64,000 nucleotides of DNA from Sporosarcina sp. Marseille-Q4063 (GTDB lineage: Bacteria > Bacillota > Bacilli > Bacillales_A > Planococcaceae): NCBI RefSeq assembly GCF_018309085.1, contig NZ_CP070502.1:620001-684000 (forward strand), in the 5' to 3' direction. How positions within the stretch are numbered: the stretch's first letter is position 1; the number at the start of each line of letters is the position of its first letter. The notes below the pieces were generated by a model that was not told the origin of the DNA, did not search any database, and saw nothing but the letters and a program-made list of their open reading frames with translations. This document shows positions 15,083 through 23,932 of the stretch, in pieces. Both the position numbers and the translations under genes were made by a program.

Positions 15083-15991
15083 TTAATGAAACACGATTGT
15101 TTTGTTGTTTTTAACAATAATTCGATTTTCAAGATGCCATTTTACAGCTTTCACAAGAACGCGTCGCTCGATTTGACGCCCTATCTTTTTCAAATCAATC
15201 ACATGATCACGATGATCTACACGCTCTACGTCCTGCTCAATAATCGGTCCTTCATCGAGATCATTTGTTACATAATGAGAAGTAGCGCCAATCAGTTTTA
15301 CACCACGGTCATATGCACGTTCATATGGTCCTGCTCCGATAAATGCTGGAAGGAAAGAATGGTGAATATTAATGATTCGATTCTCAAAATGTTCAACAAA
15401 ATTAGGTGTCAAGATTTGCATATAGCGCGCAAGTATTAGTAAATCAACGTTATATTCTTCCATCAAGCGAATTTGTTCGGCTTCGACTTCTTCCCGAATT
15501 TCTTTGTTTGCCGGAATATAATGAAAAGGAATTCCTAACGCCTCCACCATATCTCTTGCTACTTCATGATTACTAATAACAACGACAATATCTGTATCCA
15601 AATCGCCATTTTGCCATTCCCACAAAAGTTCTACCAAACAATGCGGTTCTTTTGAAACAAATATCGCTGAACGTTGTCGTTCATTCGCATAGGTAAATTG
15701 GAACTCCATTGAATGGCTGCCCGCAATCTCCTCAAAATCCTTCTCAATCTGTGCCGCTTTCTCCAATAGATTCTCGCAATGAAACTCGATACGAATGAAA
15801 AAAGTTCCATTCTCTGGATCGCTAGAATACTGGCTGGATTCAACAATATTAGCATCATGATTATATAAAAATGTCGACAATACCGATACGATACCGGGCT
15901 TGTCCGGACATTTCACTAATAGCCGTCCCTGATTCTCTAGTTTATTGTTTTGATTCTTTGATTTCATATTCACTTCTGTACTGATAGACAT
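15083..15991 (-). CDS. purU: Formyltetrahydrofolate deformylase
   Basis: A 302-residue enzyme that hydrolyses 10-formyl-THF to formate and THF, balancing one-carbon units. An N-terminal ACT domain (RLLVKCPDKPGIVSVLSTFL, residues about 23-100) precedes a formyltransferase-like catalytic domain from about 105 with LILARYMQILTP, INIHHSFLPAF, and ATSHYVTNDLDEGPIIEQ. The Asn/His/Asp catalytic set (N in ISNHE or INIHH, H in IHHSF, D in LDEGP) is present. AGAGGG precedes the ATG. The genome also has fhs at 57,870, the reverse source of 10-formyl-THF. Confidence 0.95.
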   Translation of the reverse strand: MSISTEVNMKSKNQNNKLENQGRLLVKCPDKPGIVSVLSTFLYNHDANIVESSQYSSDPENGTFFIRIEFHCENLLEKAAQIEKDFEEIAGSHSMEFQFTYANERQRSAIFVSKEPHCLVELLWEWQNGDLDTDIVVVISNHEVARDMVEALGIPFHYIPANKEIREEVEAEQIRLMEEYNVDLLILARYMQILTPNFVEHFENRIINIHHSFLPAFIGAGPYERAYDRGVKLIGATSHYVTNDLDEGPIIEQDVERVDHRDHVIDLKKIGRQIERRVLVKAVKWHLENRIIVKNNKTIVFH

Positions 15992-16103
15992 TGCAAAAAC
16001 CCTCTATTCATAAAGATATTAACTTCCTATTATGCAACATCTTGGGCAACTTCTCAACGATTTACCCTATTCAAGAAGATGATAAATAATTAATTAAATT
16101 GCG

Positions 16104-16676
16104 TCACATCTTTTTTAAATTTTCAACTAAAGTAAACAAATCATTCGATATGATTGAATACATATACAAATCATCGAATTTACCACAAGTGAATTCATAA
16201 TGCCTCAGTAGTCCTTCTCTGATAAAACCTTGCTTTTCTACTAATTTTTGCGAACGGAGATTAGCAGGTTCGATTAATGCTTCAATTCTTTCTAATTGAT
16301 AGTGATGAAATCCATATTTAACGATGGCTTCCAAAGCTTCACTAGCTAGCCCCTGTCCCCAGTATTCTCGGCATAATTCATAGCCAATTTCAGCCCGATG
16401 ATGCTTGTGAATCATATTCAGAAAACCACAACTTCCGATAACTTTACGGGAATTCTTAAGTGAAATTCCCCATCTAATCCCTGTACCTTCAACATAGATA
16501 GTTTTGTACCAATTAATTTCATCCCACACATCTTTCTCTGTTTGGAATGGTTCTAGCCCCATTGATGCCACAACTTCTTTATCAGACAGATACTTTAACA
16601 TATCACTAGCATCTTCTTTTGTTATTTCTCGTAAGATTAGCCTGTTTGTTTCAATAATAGGAAATTCTTTTTGCAT
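16104..16676 (-). CDS. GNAT N-acetyltransferase, RimJ/RimL type
   Basis: A 190-residue acetyltransferase: IIETNRLILREITKEDASDML at the start, KVIGSCGFLNMIHKHHRAEI, YELCREYWGQGLASEALEAI (acetyl-CoA binding, ending in the QGxA form), and NLRSQKLVEKQGFIREG, typical of ribosomal-protein-type acetyltransferases. The start at 16,676 has AAGGAGGAG; the longer frame begins inside the upstream DUF1801 gene region. Third gene of a run with DUF1801 and yjjG-like genes on the same strand. Confidence 0.88.
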   Translation of the reverse strand: MQKEFPIIETNRLILREITKEDASDMLKYLSDKEVVASMGLEPFQTEKDVWDEINWYKTIYVEGTGIRWGISLKNSRKVIGSCGFLNMIHKHHRAEIGYELCREYWGQGLASEALEAIVKYGFHHYQLERIEALIEPANLRSQKLVEKQGFIREGLLRHYEFTCGKFDDLYMYSIISNDLFTLVENLKKM

Positions 16677-16710
16677 TTGAATCTCCTCCTTCTTTAGCTT
16701 TTTAATTAAT

Positions 16711-17064
16711 TCAAGCTTTAAATTCAATTGCTGATTGAATTAATGCTTTAATTTTTTCGGGTTGAATCTCTTCTACTTTTTTGATTCTTACATGTCGCAT
16801 TTGTTTGCCTGTTCCTTCTAGTAGATTGTCTTCATCTATAAGGCTTGCCCCAAAATAGAATCCTAAATTCACGTGATTTTTGGATGGTTGTAGATAACAA
16901 ATATTTTTTTGTATGCCGTAAGATGGCATTCCCCATTTAATTTCCTCTGTGAAATTTCCGGATGTTTCAAAGAGAAGGTTACGCAGGCAAGTTGTTATTT
17001 CTTGAATATTTTCTGGTAATTTTTCAATGAATTGATCAACTTTTTCGTTTATATTAGGTTTCAT
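16711..17064 (-). CDS. DUF1801 (YdhG-like) protein
   Basis: A 117-residue protein matching the DUF1801 shape: VDQFIEKLPENIQEITTCLR, then EEIKWGMPSYGIQKNICYLQ, NHVNLGFYFGASL and RHVRIKKVEEI. The fold is a small alpha/beta domain of unknown biochemical role, often next to DinB or acetyltransferase genes. AAGGAG precedes the ATG. Same strand and 34 bases before the GNAT gene, so probably co-transcribed. Confidence 0.85.
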   Translation of the reverse strand: MKPNINEKVDQFIEKLPENIQEITTCLRNLLFETSGNFTEEIKWGMPSYGIQKNICYLQPSKNHVNLGFYFGASLIDEDNLLEGTGKQMRHVRIKKVEEIQPEKIKALIQSAIEFKA

Positions 17065-17094
17065 TTTTTCAATTCACTCCTTATATTTTTTCAG

Positions 17095-17778
17095 TTACCC
17101 CACAATCTTTAGAAGATCTTTTAGCTCTTGAATTTCATATGTCGGCTCAATTCCTAACTTAGTTTCTTTACCATGCGGATTAAACCAGCAAGTGTCAATC
17201 CCGTAATTCATTCCCCCACGAATATCAGAGGTCAACGAATCACCCACAATCAATACTTTTTCTTTATCTTTAATTTGCAGCTTAGAAAACGCATGATCGA
17301 AGATTTCCTTTTCAGGCTTTTGAAAACCAACCTCTTCAGAAATAATAATATGCTCAAATAGATTACATAGAGGAGAACCTTCAATTCTTGATTTCTGTAC
17401 GTCTGTGAATCCATTTGTAATAATCGCCATCCGGTAACCCGAAAGATTTTCACATAATTCCACAGCTCCTTGTACGAGATGTGTTTTATTACCCAAGTGT
17501 TTAAGATAAGCAGAGCTAAATGCTTCTGCATTAATTTCAAGTTCATGCGAAAGGAATAATCTCTTAAATCTCTCTATCCCCAAATCAGTTATCGTGATTA
17601 GTCCATTTTCCAAATCTCCCCATAAAACTTTGCTGATTTCTTGGTAAGCGACTTCATAATCAAACAATCCTGTTGGCAATCCAAACTCTGTAAAAGTTTT
17701 GTGCAGAGCTTGTTTTTCCGACTTACCGAAATCGAACAAAGTGTCATCAACATCAAATAATATAATTTCGTATTTCAT
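17095..17778 (-). CDS. YjjG-type HAD pyrimidine nucleotidase
   Basis: A 227-residue HAD superfamily phosphatase. Motif I is DVDDTLFDF at residues 9-17, motif II IITNGFTDVQ near 117, motif III Lys in GFQKPEKEIFDHAF near 150, motif IV VGDSLTSDIRGGMNYGIDT near 178. The YjjG group dephosphorylates noncanonical pyrimidine nucleotides, protecting DNA. GGAGGT precedes the ATG. First gene of the run ending with the GNAT gene. Confidence 0.88.
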   Translation of the reverse strand: MKYEIILFDVDDTLFDFGKSEKQALHKTFTEFGLPTGLFDYEVAYQEISKVLWGDLENGLITITDLGIERFKRLFLSHELEINAEAFSSAYLKHLGNKTHLVQGAVELCENLSGYRMAIITNGFTDVQKSRIEGSPLCNLFEHIIISEEVGFQKPEKEIFDHAFSKLQIKDKEKVLIVGDSLTSDIRGGMNYGIDTCWFNPHGKETKLGIEPTYEIQELKDLLKIVG

Positions 17779-17852
17779 AATTACCTCCAGTATCGTAAAT
17801 TTGTATAAAAAATCAATCTAGGAACAATAATAAATGAAAGGTGGTGTTAGCA

Positions 17853-18314
17853 TTGAGAAAAAACATTATTGTTCCCGCTATCCTCATTTTAGCATTAATG
17901 ACTTCAATACCATCTCATGCCAAACAAGATTATTATCAACCAGCTGAAAAGTCTGAAGAAGAACTAATGATGGATTTATTTTTTTCATTAATGTCACCGA
18001 CTATTGATAAGGTTGTTTGGGATTATTACGCTAATTTTCTTAATGAACGCCCTACAGTTTATCCTTATCAGATAAACATTATAAATATGGAGAGACTTGG
18101 TGAATATCGTTCATTTGAATTATTAATTACCCTTGAGGTTACTCCTGTAGTCGGCCCGCATATTGAAGTTGGTAAAGACCAATTAACATTTTATATTACT
18201 CCAAGTACAGTAAAACTCAGCAATTTTAAGCATATAGAAACATACGAACTTCCTCCAAATTGGAAACATATCAAGAAGGCAAAATTAGGTGATTCTGGCT
18301 TGGAGACTTATTAA
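17853..18314 (+). CDS. Secreted DUF3888 protein
   Basis: A 153-residue protein starting at TTG 17,853, seven bases after AAAGGTGGTG; an in-frame GTG at 17,841 overlaps that site. Residues 1-24 form a signal peptide (LRKNIIVPAILILALM...SHA, cleavage after Ala). The mature part has LMMDLFFSLMSPTIDKVVWD and an alternating beta pattern (YRSFELLITLEVTPVVGPHI), which fit DUF3888, a family of Bacillales exported proteins of unknown role. Convergent with pheT across a shared terminator. Confidence 0.8.
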   Translation: MRKNIIVPAILILALMTSIPSHAKQDYYQPAEKSEEELMMDLFFSLMSPTIDKVVWDYYANFLNERPTVYPYQINIINMERLGEYRSFELLITLEVTPVVGPHIEVGKDQLTFYITPSTVKLSNFKHIETYELPPNWKHIKKAKLGDSGLETY

Positions 18315-18324
18315 TTCAGAAAAA

Positions 18325-18368
18325 ACAAACCGATCCAATTCGCAATGAAATGGACCGGTTAGTTTTTT
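18325..18368. terminator. Bidirectional terminator between the DUF3888 gene and pheT
   Basis: AACCGATCCA...TGGACCGGTT with T-runs on both sides (TTTTTTAT on plus; TTTGTTTTTTC on minus). Confidence 0.88.
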
Positions 18369-18375
18369 ATTTAAT

Positions 18376-20787
18376 TTATCCGCGAAGCTGTGCCCCTGCT
18401 TCACTTGTCAATGCTGCTAATACTTTTTCATGCGCTTTGACGACTTCTTCGTCTGTTAATGTGCGTTCTGAATCTTGATATTTCAAGGAGAATGCAACTG
18501 ATTTCATGCCGCTTTCAACATTATCTCCTTCGTAAAGGTCAAACAACTTAACGCCAGTTAATAATTTGCCTCCAGCGCGTCGGATGACGTCTTCAAGTGT
18601 CCCAGCTGATGTATCACTCGAAACAACAAGTGCAATGTCTCGTGAGATCGATGGGTGACGTGGAACAGGTACATAAAGTAATTCTTCCGTCTCGATAGAA
18701 AGGATTTTATCAAGATTCATTTCTAAGACATAAGTCTCTTTCAAGTCACGCTTATTTTGTTCCGTCGGATGAATTTGGCCGATGAAACCAATGCGTTTAT
18801 TGTCGTGATAAATGTTTGCTGTACGTCCAGGGTGCATTCCTTCTAGAACTGCCTGTTCGAAAGTTAATCCATCGATAAGGCCTAGACTATCCATCAGCCC
18901 TTCGACAATTCCTTTCAATACGAAGAAATCAACTTTTTTCGTATCCGCTTGCCACGCATGATCAACCCAATTTCCTGTGATGACTGCTGCAACATGTGCC
19001 GTTTCTTTCGGAAGACCGTCTTCCTCTTCATCAAGGAATACTGAACTAATTTCATAAAACCCTACAGATTCATTACGACGCGCAACGTTATACGTAGCTA
19101 CCTCGAGTAAATGAGGAATAATGCTTTGACGAAGCGTGCTTCTTTCTTCACTAATCGGCATTAGCAAGTTCGTAACCGGCGCTGTTTCAAGCGCATAGGT
19201 CTGTGCTTCTTTCGCTGACGTTAGTGAATACGTTAATGTTTCATATAATCCAGCGCCTTCTAAAAACGCTTTTACAGTTCTGCGTTTTTGCTGATAAGGC
19301 GTAAGGCCGCCTGGATTTGATTCGGTAATAGGAAGAGTCATTGGAATATTATCATACCCATACATTCTAGCAATTTCTTCGATGACATCTTCTTTAATAC
19401 AGATATCTTGTCTACGCGTCGGCGCATCAATCACTAATCTTCCATTGATCGCCTCGGTTGGAAACTTCAATCTCTCTAAAATCGAAAGCATATCTTCTAA
19501 TGAAATTTTCATGCCGAGTCGATTGTTAATGTAATCCGGCGAAATCGTAATTTGCACTGGTGTTTTGTCGAGCTCATCAATCATGACGGAACCAGTGAGC
19601 ACTTCCCCATCCGCAATTTCTGCGATAAGTTGTGCCGCACGTTCAGCCGCTGCAATAACGCGCTCTGGGTCCACGCCTTTTTCAAAACGCGTACTCGCAT
19701 CGCTGTGCAACCCATGCTCTTTAGAAGTTCTACGTACAGTTGCTGGTGTAAAGTATGCTGATTCAATGACAACCGTCGTCGTTCCTTCGTGTACTTCTGA
19801 ATTCGCTCCGCCCATCACACCTGCGATAGCGACCGGTTCTGTGCCGTTCGTGATCACAAGTTGATGCGATTTCAATGTGCGTTCAGCTTCATCAAGCGTC
19901 GTGATTTTCTCGCCTTCTTCTGCAAGACGCACGACAATTTCACCTGTTTCGAGTCGATCATAATCGAACGCATGGAGCGGCTGACCATACTCAAGCAAAA
20001 TAAAGTTCGTAATGTCAACAACGTTATTATGCGGACGAATACCAGAAGCCATCAAGCGATTTTGAAGCCATAATGGTGACTCGGCAATTTTAACGTTTTT
20101 CACGACTTTTGCTACATACATCGGATTTTCATCTTTCGCATCGATGCGAAGCTTAAGCATGTCTTCTGCCTTTTCAGCCGATTCTTCATAAGCAATTTCT
20201 GGCAATTTCACTTCTTGAGATAATATCGCGCCTACTTCATAAGCGACACCTAACATGCTTAATGCATCCGAGCGATTCGGCGTCAAATCAAATTCAAAGA
20301 CTGTATCGTCTAACTCAAGAATTTTAAGCGCATTTGAACCTACTACCGCGTCTGCCGGTAGAACGTAAATCCCTTCCGCATATTCTTTGGGAACGAGTCT
20401 ACCTTCAATGCCAAGTTCTTGTAGCGAACAAATCATTCCGTTTGATTCTTCACCGCGAAGTTTCGCTTGTTTAATTTCAAATCCGCCCGGAAGAACTGCT
20501 CCAGGTCTTGCGACAATCACTTTTTGTCCTTCTGCAACGTTCGCTGCTCCGCAGACGATTTGTGTCGTTTCCATTCCGACATCAACTTGACAAACGTTTA
20601 GTTTATCAGCATCTGGATGTTGAACGCATTCCAGTACATGCCCCACAACAACATTCGTCATGCCTTTTGAACGTTCAATAATCGCATCCACTTCAATTCC
20701 TGAACGTGTAATGCTTTCCGCCAACTCAGGAGCGGGAATTCCATCTATATTCACATAATCTTTTAGCCATTCTGTAGAAACTAACAT
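18376..20787 (-). CDS. pheT: Phenylalanine-tRNA ligase beta subunit
   Basis: An 803-residue subunit of the (alpha-beta)2 enzyme that charges tRNA-Phe and edits mischarged Tyr. Domains in order: tRNA-binding EMAP/OB fold at about 40-150 (VVVGHVLECVQHPDADKLNV), B3/B4 with the editing site (IRPHNNVVDITNFILLEYGQ near 245), B5 near 400-475, the inactive synthetase-like core, and a C-terminal anticodon-binding ferredoxin fold (VPRHPSISRDIALVVS near 710 onward). AAGGAGG precedes the ATG. Twelve bases downstream of pheS, one operon. Confidence 0.97.
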   Translation of the reverse strand: MLVSTEWLKDYVNIDGIPAPELAESITRSGIEVDAIIERSKGMTNVVVGHVLECVQHPDADKLNVCQVDVGMETTQIVCGAANVAEGQKVIVARPGAVLPGGFEIKQAKLRGEESNGMICSLQELGIEGRLVPKEYAEGIYVLPADAVVGSNALKILELDDTVFEFDLTPNRSDALSMLGVAYEVGAILSQEVKLPEIAYEESAEKAEDMLKLRIDAKDENPMYVAKVVKNVKIAESPLWLQNRLMASGIRPHNNVVDITNFILLEYGQPLHAFDYDRLETGEIVVRLAEEGEKITTLDEAERTLKSHQLVITNGTEPVAIAGVMGGANSEVHEGTTTVVIESAYFTPATVRRTSKEHGLHSDASTRFEKGVDPERVIAAAERAAQLIAEIADGEVLTGSVMIDELDKTPVQITISPDYINNRLGMKISLEDMLSILERLKFPTEAINGRLVIDAPTRRQDICIKEDVIEEIARMYGYDNIPMTLPITESNPGGLTPYQQKRRTVKAFLEGAGLYETLTYSLTSAKEAQTYALETAPVTNLLMPISEERSTLRQSIIPHLLEVATYNVARRNESVGFYEISSVFLDEEEDGLPKETAHVAAVITGNWVDHAWQADTKKVDFFVLKGIVEGLMDSLGLIDGLTFEQAVLEGMHPGRTANIYHDNKRIGFIGQIHPTEQNKRDLKETYVLEMNLDKILSIETEELLYVPVPRHPSISRDIALVVSSDTSAGTLEDVIRRAGGKLLTGVKLFDLYEGDNVESGMKSVAFSLKYQDSERTLTDEEVVKAHEKVLAALTSEAGAQLRG

Positions 20788-20799
20788 GTATTTTCCTCC

Positions 20800-21837
20800 T
20801 TATGCTTCTGTCCGGTGAAATTGCGATACAAAACGAACGTCATTCGTATAGAAATGACGAATATCTTCCACACCGTATTTCAACATTGCAATTCGCTCAG
20901 GTCCCATTCCAAATGCAAAACCTGTAACGACAGATGGATCATAGCCTGCCATTTCCAACACATTCGGATGCACCATGCCGGCACCTAGAATTTCAATCCA
21001 CCCCGTCTTTTTACAAACGTTGCAGCCATCGCCACCGCATTTGAAACAAGAAATATCCATTTCAACGGATGGTTCTGTAAACGGGAAAAAACTGGGACGC
21101 AGACGAATTTCACGATCATCTCCGAACATTTTCTTTGCGAATAAAGAAAGCGTACCTTTTAAATCGCTCATGCGAATATCATCGCCAATGACAAGCCCTT
21201 CAATTTGCGTAAACTGGTGAGAGTGTGTCGCATCATCGCTATCCCGACGGTATACTTTCCCCGGACAGATGATTTTGATCGGCGCGCCGCCTTTTGCTTC
21301 CATCGTGCGCGCTTGAACAGGTGACGTATGCGTACGAAGAAGAATATCCTCTGAAATATAAAATGAGTCTTGCATATCACGTGCTGGATGGCCTTTCGGC
21401 AAATTAAGCGCTTCGAAGTTATAATAATCTTTCTCAACTTCAGGCCCTTCCGCAACTTCGTAACCCATGCTGATGAAGAAATCCTCGATTTCTTCGACCA
21501 CGCGAGTCAACGGATGGTGATTTCCAGTACGCGCAGGTCTACCTGGCAATGTCACGTCTATAGATTCTTTCGCGAGTTGTTCGTTAATCGCGTCTTCTTC
21601 CAGTTTTGCCATACGTTCTTCAAGTACTGCAGTAACGGTTTCACGAATGACGTTAACAAGCGCACCCATTTTTGGACGCTCTTCGGCTGGTAATTTCCCC
21701 ATACCTTTTAAAGCATCTGTAATCGGTCCTTTTCTTCCTAAATAAGCGACACGGACCTCGTTCAATTCCTTCACATTCGTCGCTTTTTGAATTTTCGCTA
21801 ATGCTTGATCTTTTAATTCATTCAACTGTTGTTCCAT
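20800..21837 (-). CDS. pheS: Phenylalanine-tRNA ligase alpha subunit
   Basis: A 345-residue class II synthetase subunit with an N-terminal coiled coil (residues 1-85) and a catalytic domain from about 105: motif 2 region [20 protein letters not shown], a [17 protein letters not shown] stretch typical of PheS, and motif 3 [17 protein letters not shown]. The true start is ATG at 21,837 with AAGGAGAC upstream; the frame is open to 21,972 only because it reads through a repeat in the leader. It is controlled by a T-box. A repeat of family E lies between terminator and start. Confidence 0.97.
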   Translation of the reverse strand: MEQQLNELKDQALAKIQKATNVKELNEVRVAYLGRKGPITDALKGMGKLPAEERPKMGALVNVIRETVTAVLEERMAKLEEDAINEQLAKESIDVTLPGRPARTGNHHPLTRVVEEIEDFFISMGYEVAEGPEVEKDYYNFEALNLPKGHPARDMQDSFYISEDILLRTHTSPVQARTMEAKGGAPIKIICPGKVYRRDSDDATHSHQFTQIEGLVIGDDIRMSDLKGTLSLFAKKMFGDDREIRLRPSFFPFTEPSVEMDISCFKCGGDGCNVCKKTGWIEILGAGMVHPNVLEMAGYDPSVVTGFAFGMGPERIAMLKYGVEDIRHFYTNDVRFVSQFHRTEA

Positions 21838-21867
21838 AATAAGTCTCCTTTCGAAATTCACCAAAAG

Positions 21868-21972
21868 TGTTGGGCGCCCGCTCAGACGCGACAAGCACAA
21901 GGCGAGCCTGCGGAGCGGCGCTTTTTGCCGCACCGCAGGATTGACTTGTGACCTCGAGCGTTTGGCGCCCAT
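21868..21972. repeat. Dispersed palindromic repeat, family E, copy 1, in the pheS leader
   Basis: GGGCGCCCGCTCAGACGCGA at 21,872 and GCGTTTGGCGCCC at 21,958 are inverted ends; the centre has CGGCGCTTTTTGCCGCACCG. Layout and wording match copies near 23,700 and 51,735. It lies between the T-box terminator and the pheS ribosome binding site, so it is transcribed into the 5' untranslated region. Confidence 0.75.
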
Positions 21973-21982
21973 AAACTAGATG

Positions 21983-22250
21983 CAAAAAATCCCCGCCCCT
22001 ATAAAAGGGACGAGGACGTAAATTCGCGGTACCACCCTGATTACCATACGTTAAATAAAACCGTATGATCTCTCAAATCGGTTAACGGTCCGGTGCCGGC
22101 ACGCCTTTATAGATTTCTCTAGTCCCGGCGGCAGCTCATGGGGTGAACATAAACAAACAAAACCAATTCACGCTTTCAGTCAAGGCGCAAACTTCCTTTT
22201 GGCTTTTCCTATTGTTTACTTTTCCCAATCAAAGCTTTTTTTATTTCAAT
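21983..22250 (-). promoter_or_regulatory. T-box leader (tRNA-Phe) of pheST
   Basis: On the minus strand the T-box core AGGGTGGTACCGCG is at 22,039-22,026. It is followed by a terminator (CCTCGTCCC...GGGGCGGGG then TTTTTT) at 22,017-21,983. Upstream is a Stem I-like region. The probable specifier codon is TTC (Phe) at 22,147-22,145, in ATGTTCACCCC. Uncharged tRNA-Phe pairing with the specifier and with the T-box bulge would favour the antiterminator and raise pheST expression. The specifier position is read by eye. Confidence 0.92.
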
Positions 22251-22258
22251 TATCTTTA

Positions 22259-22287
22259 AGTATACCCGAATGGCTAAGGTTATTCAA
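22259..22287 (-). promoter_or_regulatory. Sigma-A promoter of pheST
   Basis: Minus strand TTGAAT (22,287-22,282), 17-base spacer, TATACT (22,264-22,259), directly upstream of the T-box leader. Confidence 0.8.
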
Positions 22288-22316
22288 CAACATACCCTTC
22301 TTTAAACGGCTCGGGT

Positions 22317-22420
22317 GGTTTTGCTTGCACTTATAGGCGGTTTGCTTGCACTTCAACGCGTTTTGGTTGCACTTGTAAGTGTTTTGGTTGCACTCAATTG
22401 ATTTTGCTTGCAAGTCGGGA
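22317..22420. repeat. Five direct repeats of about 21 bp upstream of the pheST promoter
   Basis: The unit TTTTGCTTGCACTT (variants GGTTGCACTT and GCTTGCAAGT) starts near 22,319, 22,340, 22,361, 22,382 and 22,402. The period is about 21 bp, two turns of the helix. No gene covers it. It begins about 30 bp upstream of the pheST -35. Confidence 0.8.
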
Positions 22421-22494
22421 CCATATGCTCACCCAAACTAATATCCAAGCTTTAAAGATAATAGGATAACCCTAAATAAATTTCCCAGTATAAT

Positions 22495-22570
22495 GAAATT
22501 AGTTGATTGGAGTGCAGGCCGCCGCCCGGAACGCCGGAAAGCGTCCGCCCGGAACGCAAATCAACGGTCA
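22495..22570. repeat. Dispersed repeat, family D, copy 1
   Basis: GAAATTAGTTGATTGGAGTG at the left and CGCAAATCAACGGT at the right give inverted ends GTTGATT/AATCAAC. Inside, CCGCCCGGAACGC occurs twice in direct orientation. A related copy is at 28,519. I recall longer elements of this wording in many Bacillaceae intergenic regions. Confidence 0.7.
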
Positions 22571-22627
22571 TTTATTAAATAATCACTTGAATAATGAACT
22601 TTTCAAATACTCGGTAGCAGTAGCAAC

Positions 22628-23392
22628 TTATTTTTCAGCATACGTATACAAAAGTATCCCAGTAGCAACAGCAACATTCAACGATTCAGCTTTTCCGTAT
22701 AAAGGTATTTTCACAACGTTATCAGCCAATGCTAATAAATCAGGACTGACTCCGCTTCCTTCATTCCCAACAATAATTGTAAACTTCGAGTCAATCTCAA
22801 CATCCGTATAATTCGATGCATTCGTTAACCCGGTTCCAATCACTCGAACTCCTTCAGCTTTCAAATTCTGAACCCACTGAACAAGATCCCCTCTTACGAC
22901 CGGAATATTGAAATTTGAACCTTGCGCAGCACGCACGGTTTTCGGATTATATGGATCCGCAGTTCCCTGCCCCAGAATGACCGCATCCATTCCCGCAGCA
23001 TCCGCTGTCCGAATCATCGTTCCCACATTACCGGGATCCTGCACGGAATCGATTAACAATAATTTTGTCCATGATGAATACATTTCTTCATCATATTCCG
23101 GTTGACGGCAATATGCGAAAACGCCTTGCGACTGTTCTGTTTCTGCAATTTCTTTTGCAACCGCCTGATTGATTTCAACCATTTGCACGTTTTCAGTATT
23201 CCAATTATCCGGAAGTTCAACGCCTTCACGAACAATCAATGAAAGAACCGCATTTTCCGATTTTAAGGCTTCTTCAACAAGATGAAACCCTTCGACTAGA
23301 AATTCTTTCGATTTATCTCGTTCTTTCCTTGTTAACACAAGTTTTTTCCAATGTTTCACGAGCGAGTTTTGGATTGATTCAATGCGCTTCAT
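22628..23392 (-). CDS. ysgA: TrmH/SpoU family RNA 2'-O-methyltransferase
   Basis: A 254-residue SPOUT methyltransferase. An N-terminal substrate-binding domain (KRIESIQNSLVKHWKKLVLT) precedes the knotted domain with motif 1 LLIDSVQDPGNVGTMIRTAD near 110-130, motif 2 IIVGNEGSGVS near 195, and motif 3 IPLYGKAESLNVAVATGILL near 228-247. It probably methylates ribose in rRNA using S-adenosylmethionine; the target base is not known for YsgA. AAAGGTGG precedes the ATG. Its position between pheST and sspI matches the order in Bacillus. Confidence 0.92.
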   Translation of the reverse strand: MKRIESIQNSLVKHWKKLVLTRKERDKSKEFLVEGFHLVEEALKSENAVLSLIVREGVELPDNWNTENVQMVEINQAVAKEIAETEQSQGVFAYCRQPEYDEEMYSSWTKLLLIDSVQDPGNVGTMIRTADAAGMDAVILGQGTADPYNPKTVRAAQGSNFNIPVVRGDLVQWVQNLKAEGVRVIGTGLTNASNYTDVEIDSKFTIIVGNEGSGVSPDLLALADNVVKIPLYGKAESLNVAVATGILLYTYAEK

Positions 23393-23483
23393 AAATATAT
23401 ATCCACCTTTTTCTTTTCAGTGTATCAAATGACCGTATAATTGGCGATAAATGTGTACAAAATGATAGCGGGAGGCTGATGCT

Positions 23484-23693
23484 ATGGATTTTCAAATAAG
23501 GGATGCAATCACAGCAAACATGACAAACAACTCAGCAGAAGATATACGCGGAGTTGTAGAAGATGCCATCAAGCGAGGTGAGGAACACTTATTACCTGGA
23601 CTTGGAGTCTTTTTTGAAAAACTCTGGAATAGTTCAGGTGAACAAGAAAAATCACAAATGACGAACGAACTCGCGAAAGTATTTGCCGGTTAA
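23484..23693 (+). CDS. sspI: Small acid-soluble spore protein I
   Basis: A 69-residue SspI: MDFQIRDAITANMTNNSAED, then GVVEDAIKRGEEHLLPGLGV and FFEKLWNSS, nearly the whole family pattern. SspI is a minor spore-core protein made in the forespore. It is divergent from ysgA, as in Bacillus subtilis. GGGAGG precedes the ATG. Its presence is direct evidence that the host forms endospores. Confidence 0.95.
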   Translation: MDFQIRDAITANMTNNSAEDIRGVVEDAIKRGEEHLLPGLGVFFEKLWNSSGEQEKSQMTNELAKVFAG

Positions 23694-23696
23694 CCA

Positions 23697-23836
23697 AAAG
23701 CGTAAGCGCCTTGTTCAGCCCCGACAGGCACAAGACGTTTTGTGAGGAGGCGTACTTCAGCCACCAAGGAAGGATGCAGTTCAATCCTTCCCTAGCAAAA
23801 TGGCTTGTGACCCGAGGGGCTAGGCGCTGAAACTGG
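23697..23836. repeat. Dispersed palindromic repeat, family E, copy 2
   Basis: AAGCGTAAGCGCCTTGTTCA...CCCCGACAGGCACAAG at the left and CTTGTGACCCGAGGGGCTAG GCGCT at the right are inverted ends. The middle contains a second stem (GGAAGGATGCAGTTCAATCCTTCC). Same type as 51,733. Confidence 0.8.
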
Positions 23837-23882
23837 ACGTGAAATATAAGTATTTCACAATTTTATAACTTTATAGTATATC

Positions 23883-23932
23883 CAAAAAGTCCATTCCATC
23901 AATTGAAAGCAATTGACGAAATGGACTTTTTC
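23883..23932. terminator. Bidirectional terminator between sspI and treR
   Basis: AAAAAGTCCATT...AAATGGACTTTTT, with an inner CAATTG palindrome. It can end treR transcription and anything coming from sspI. Confidence 0.88.
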
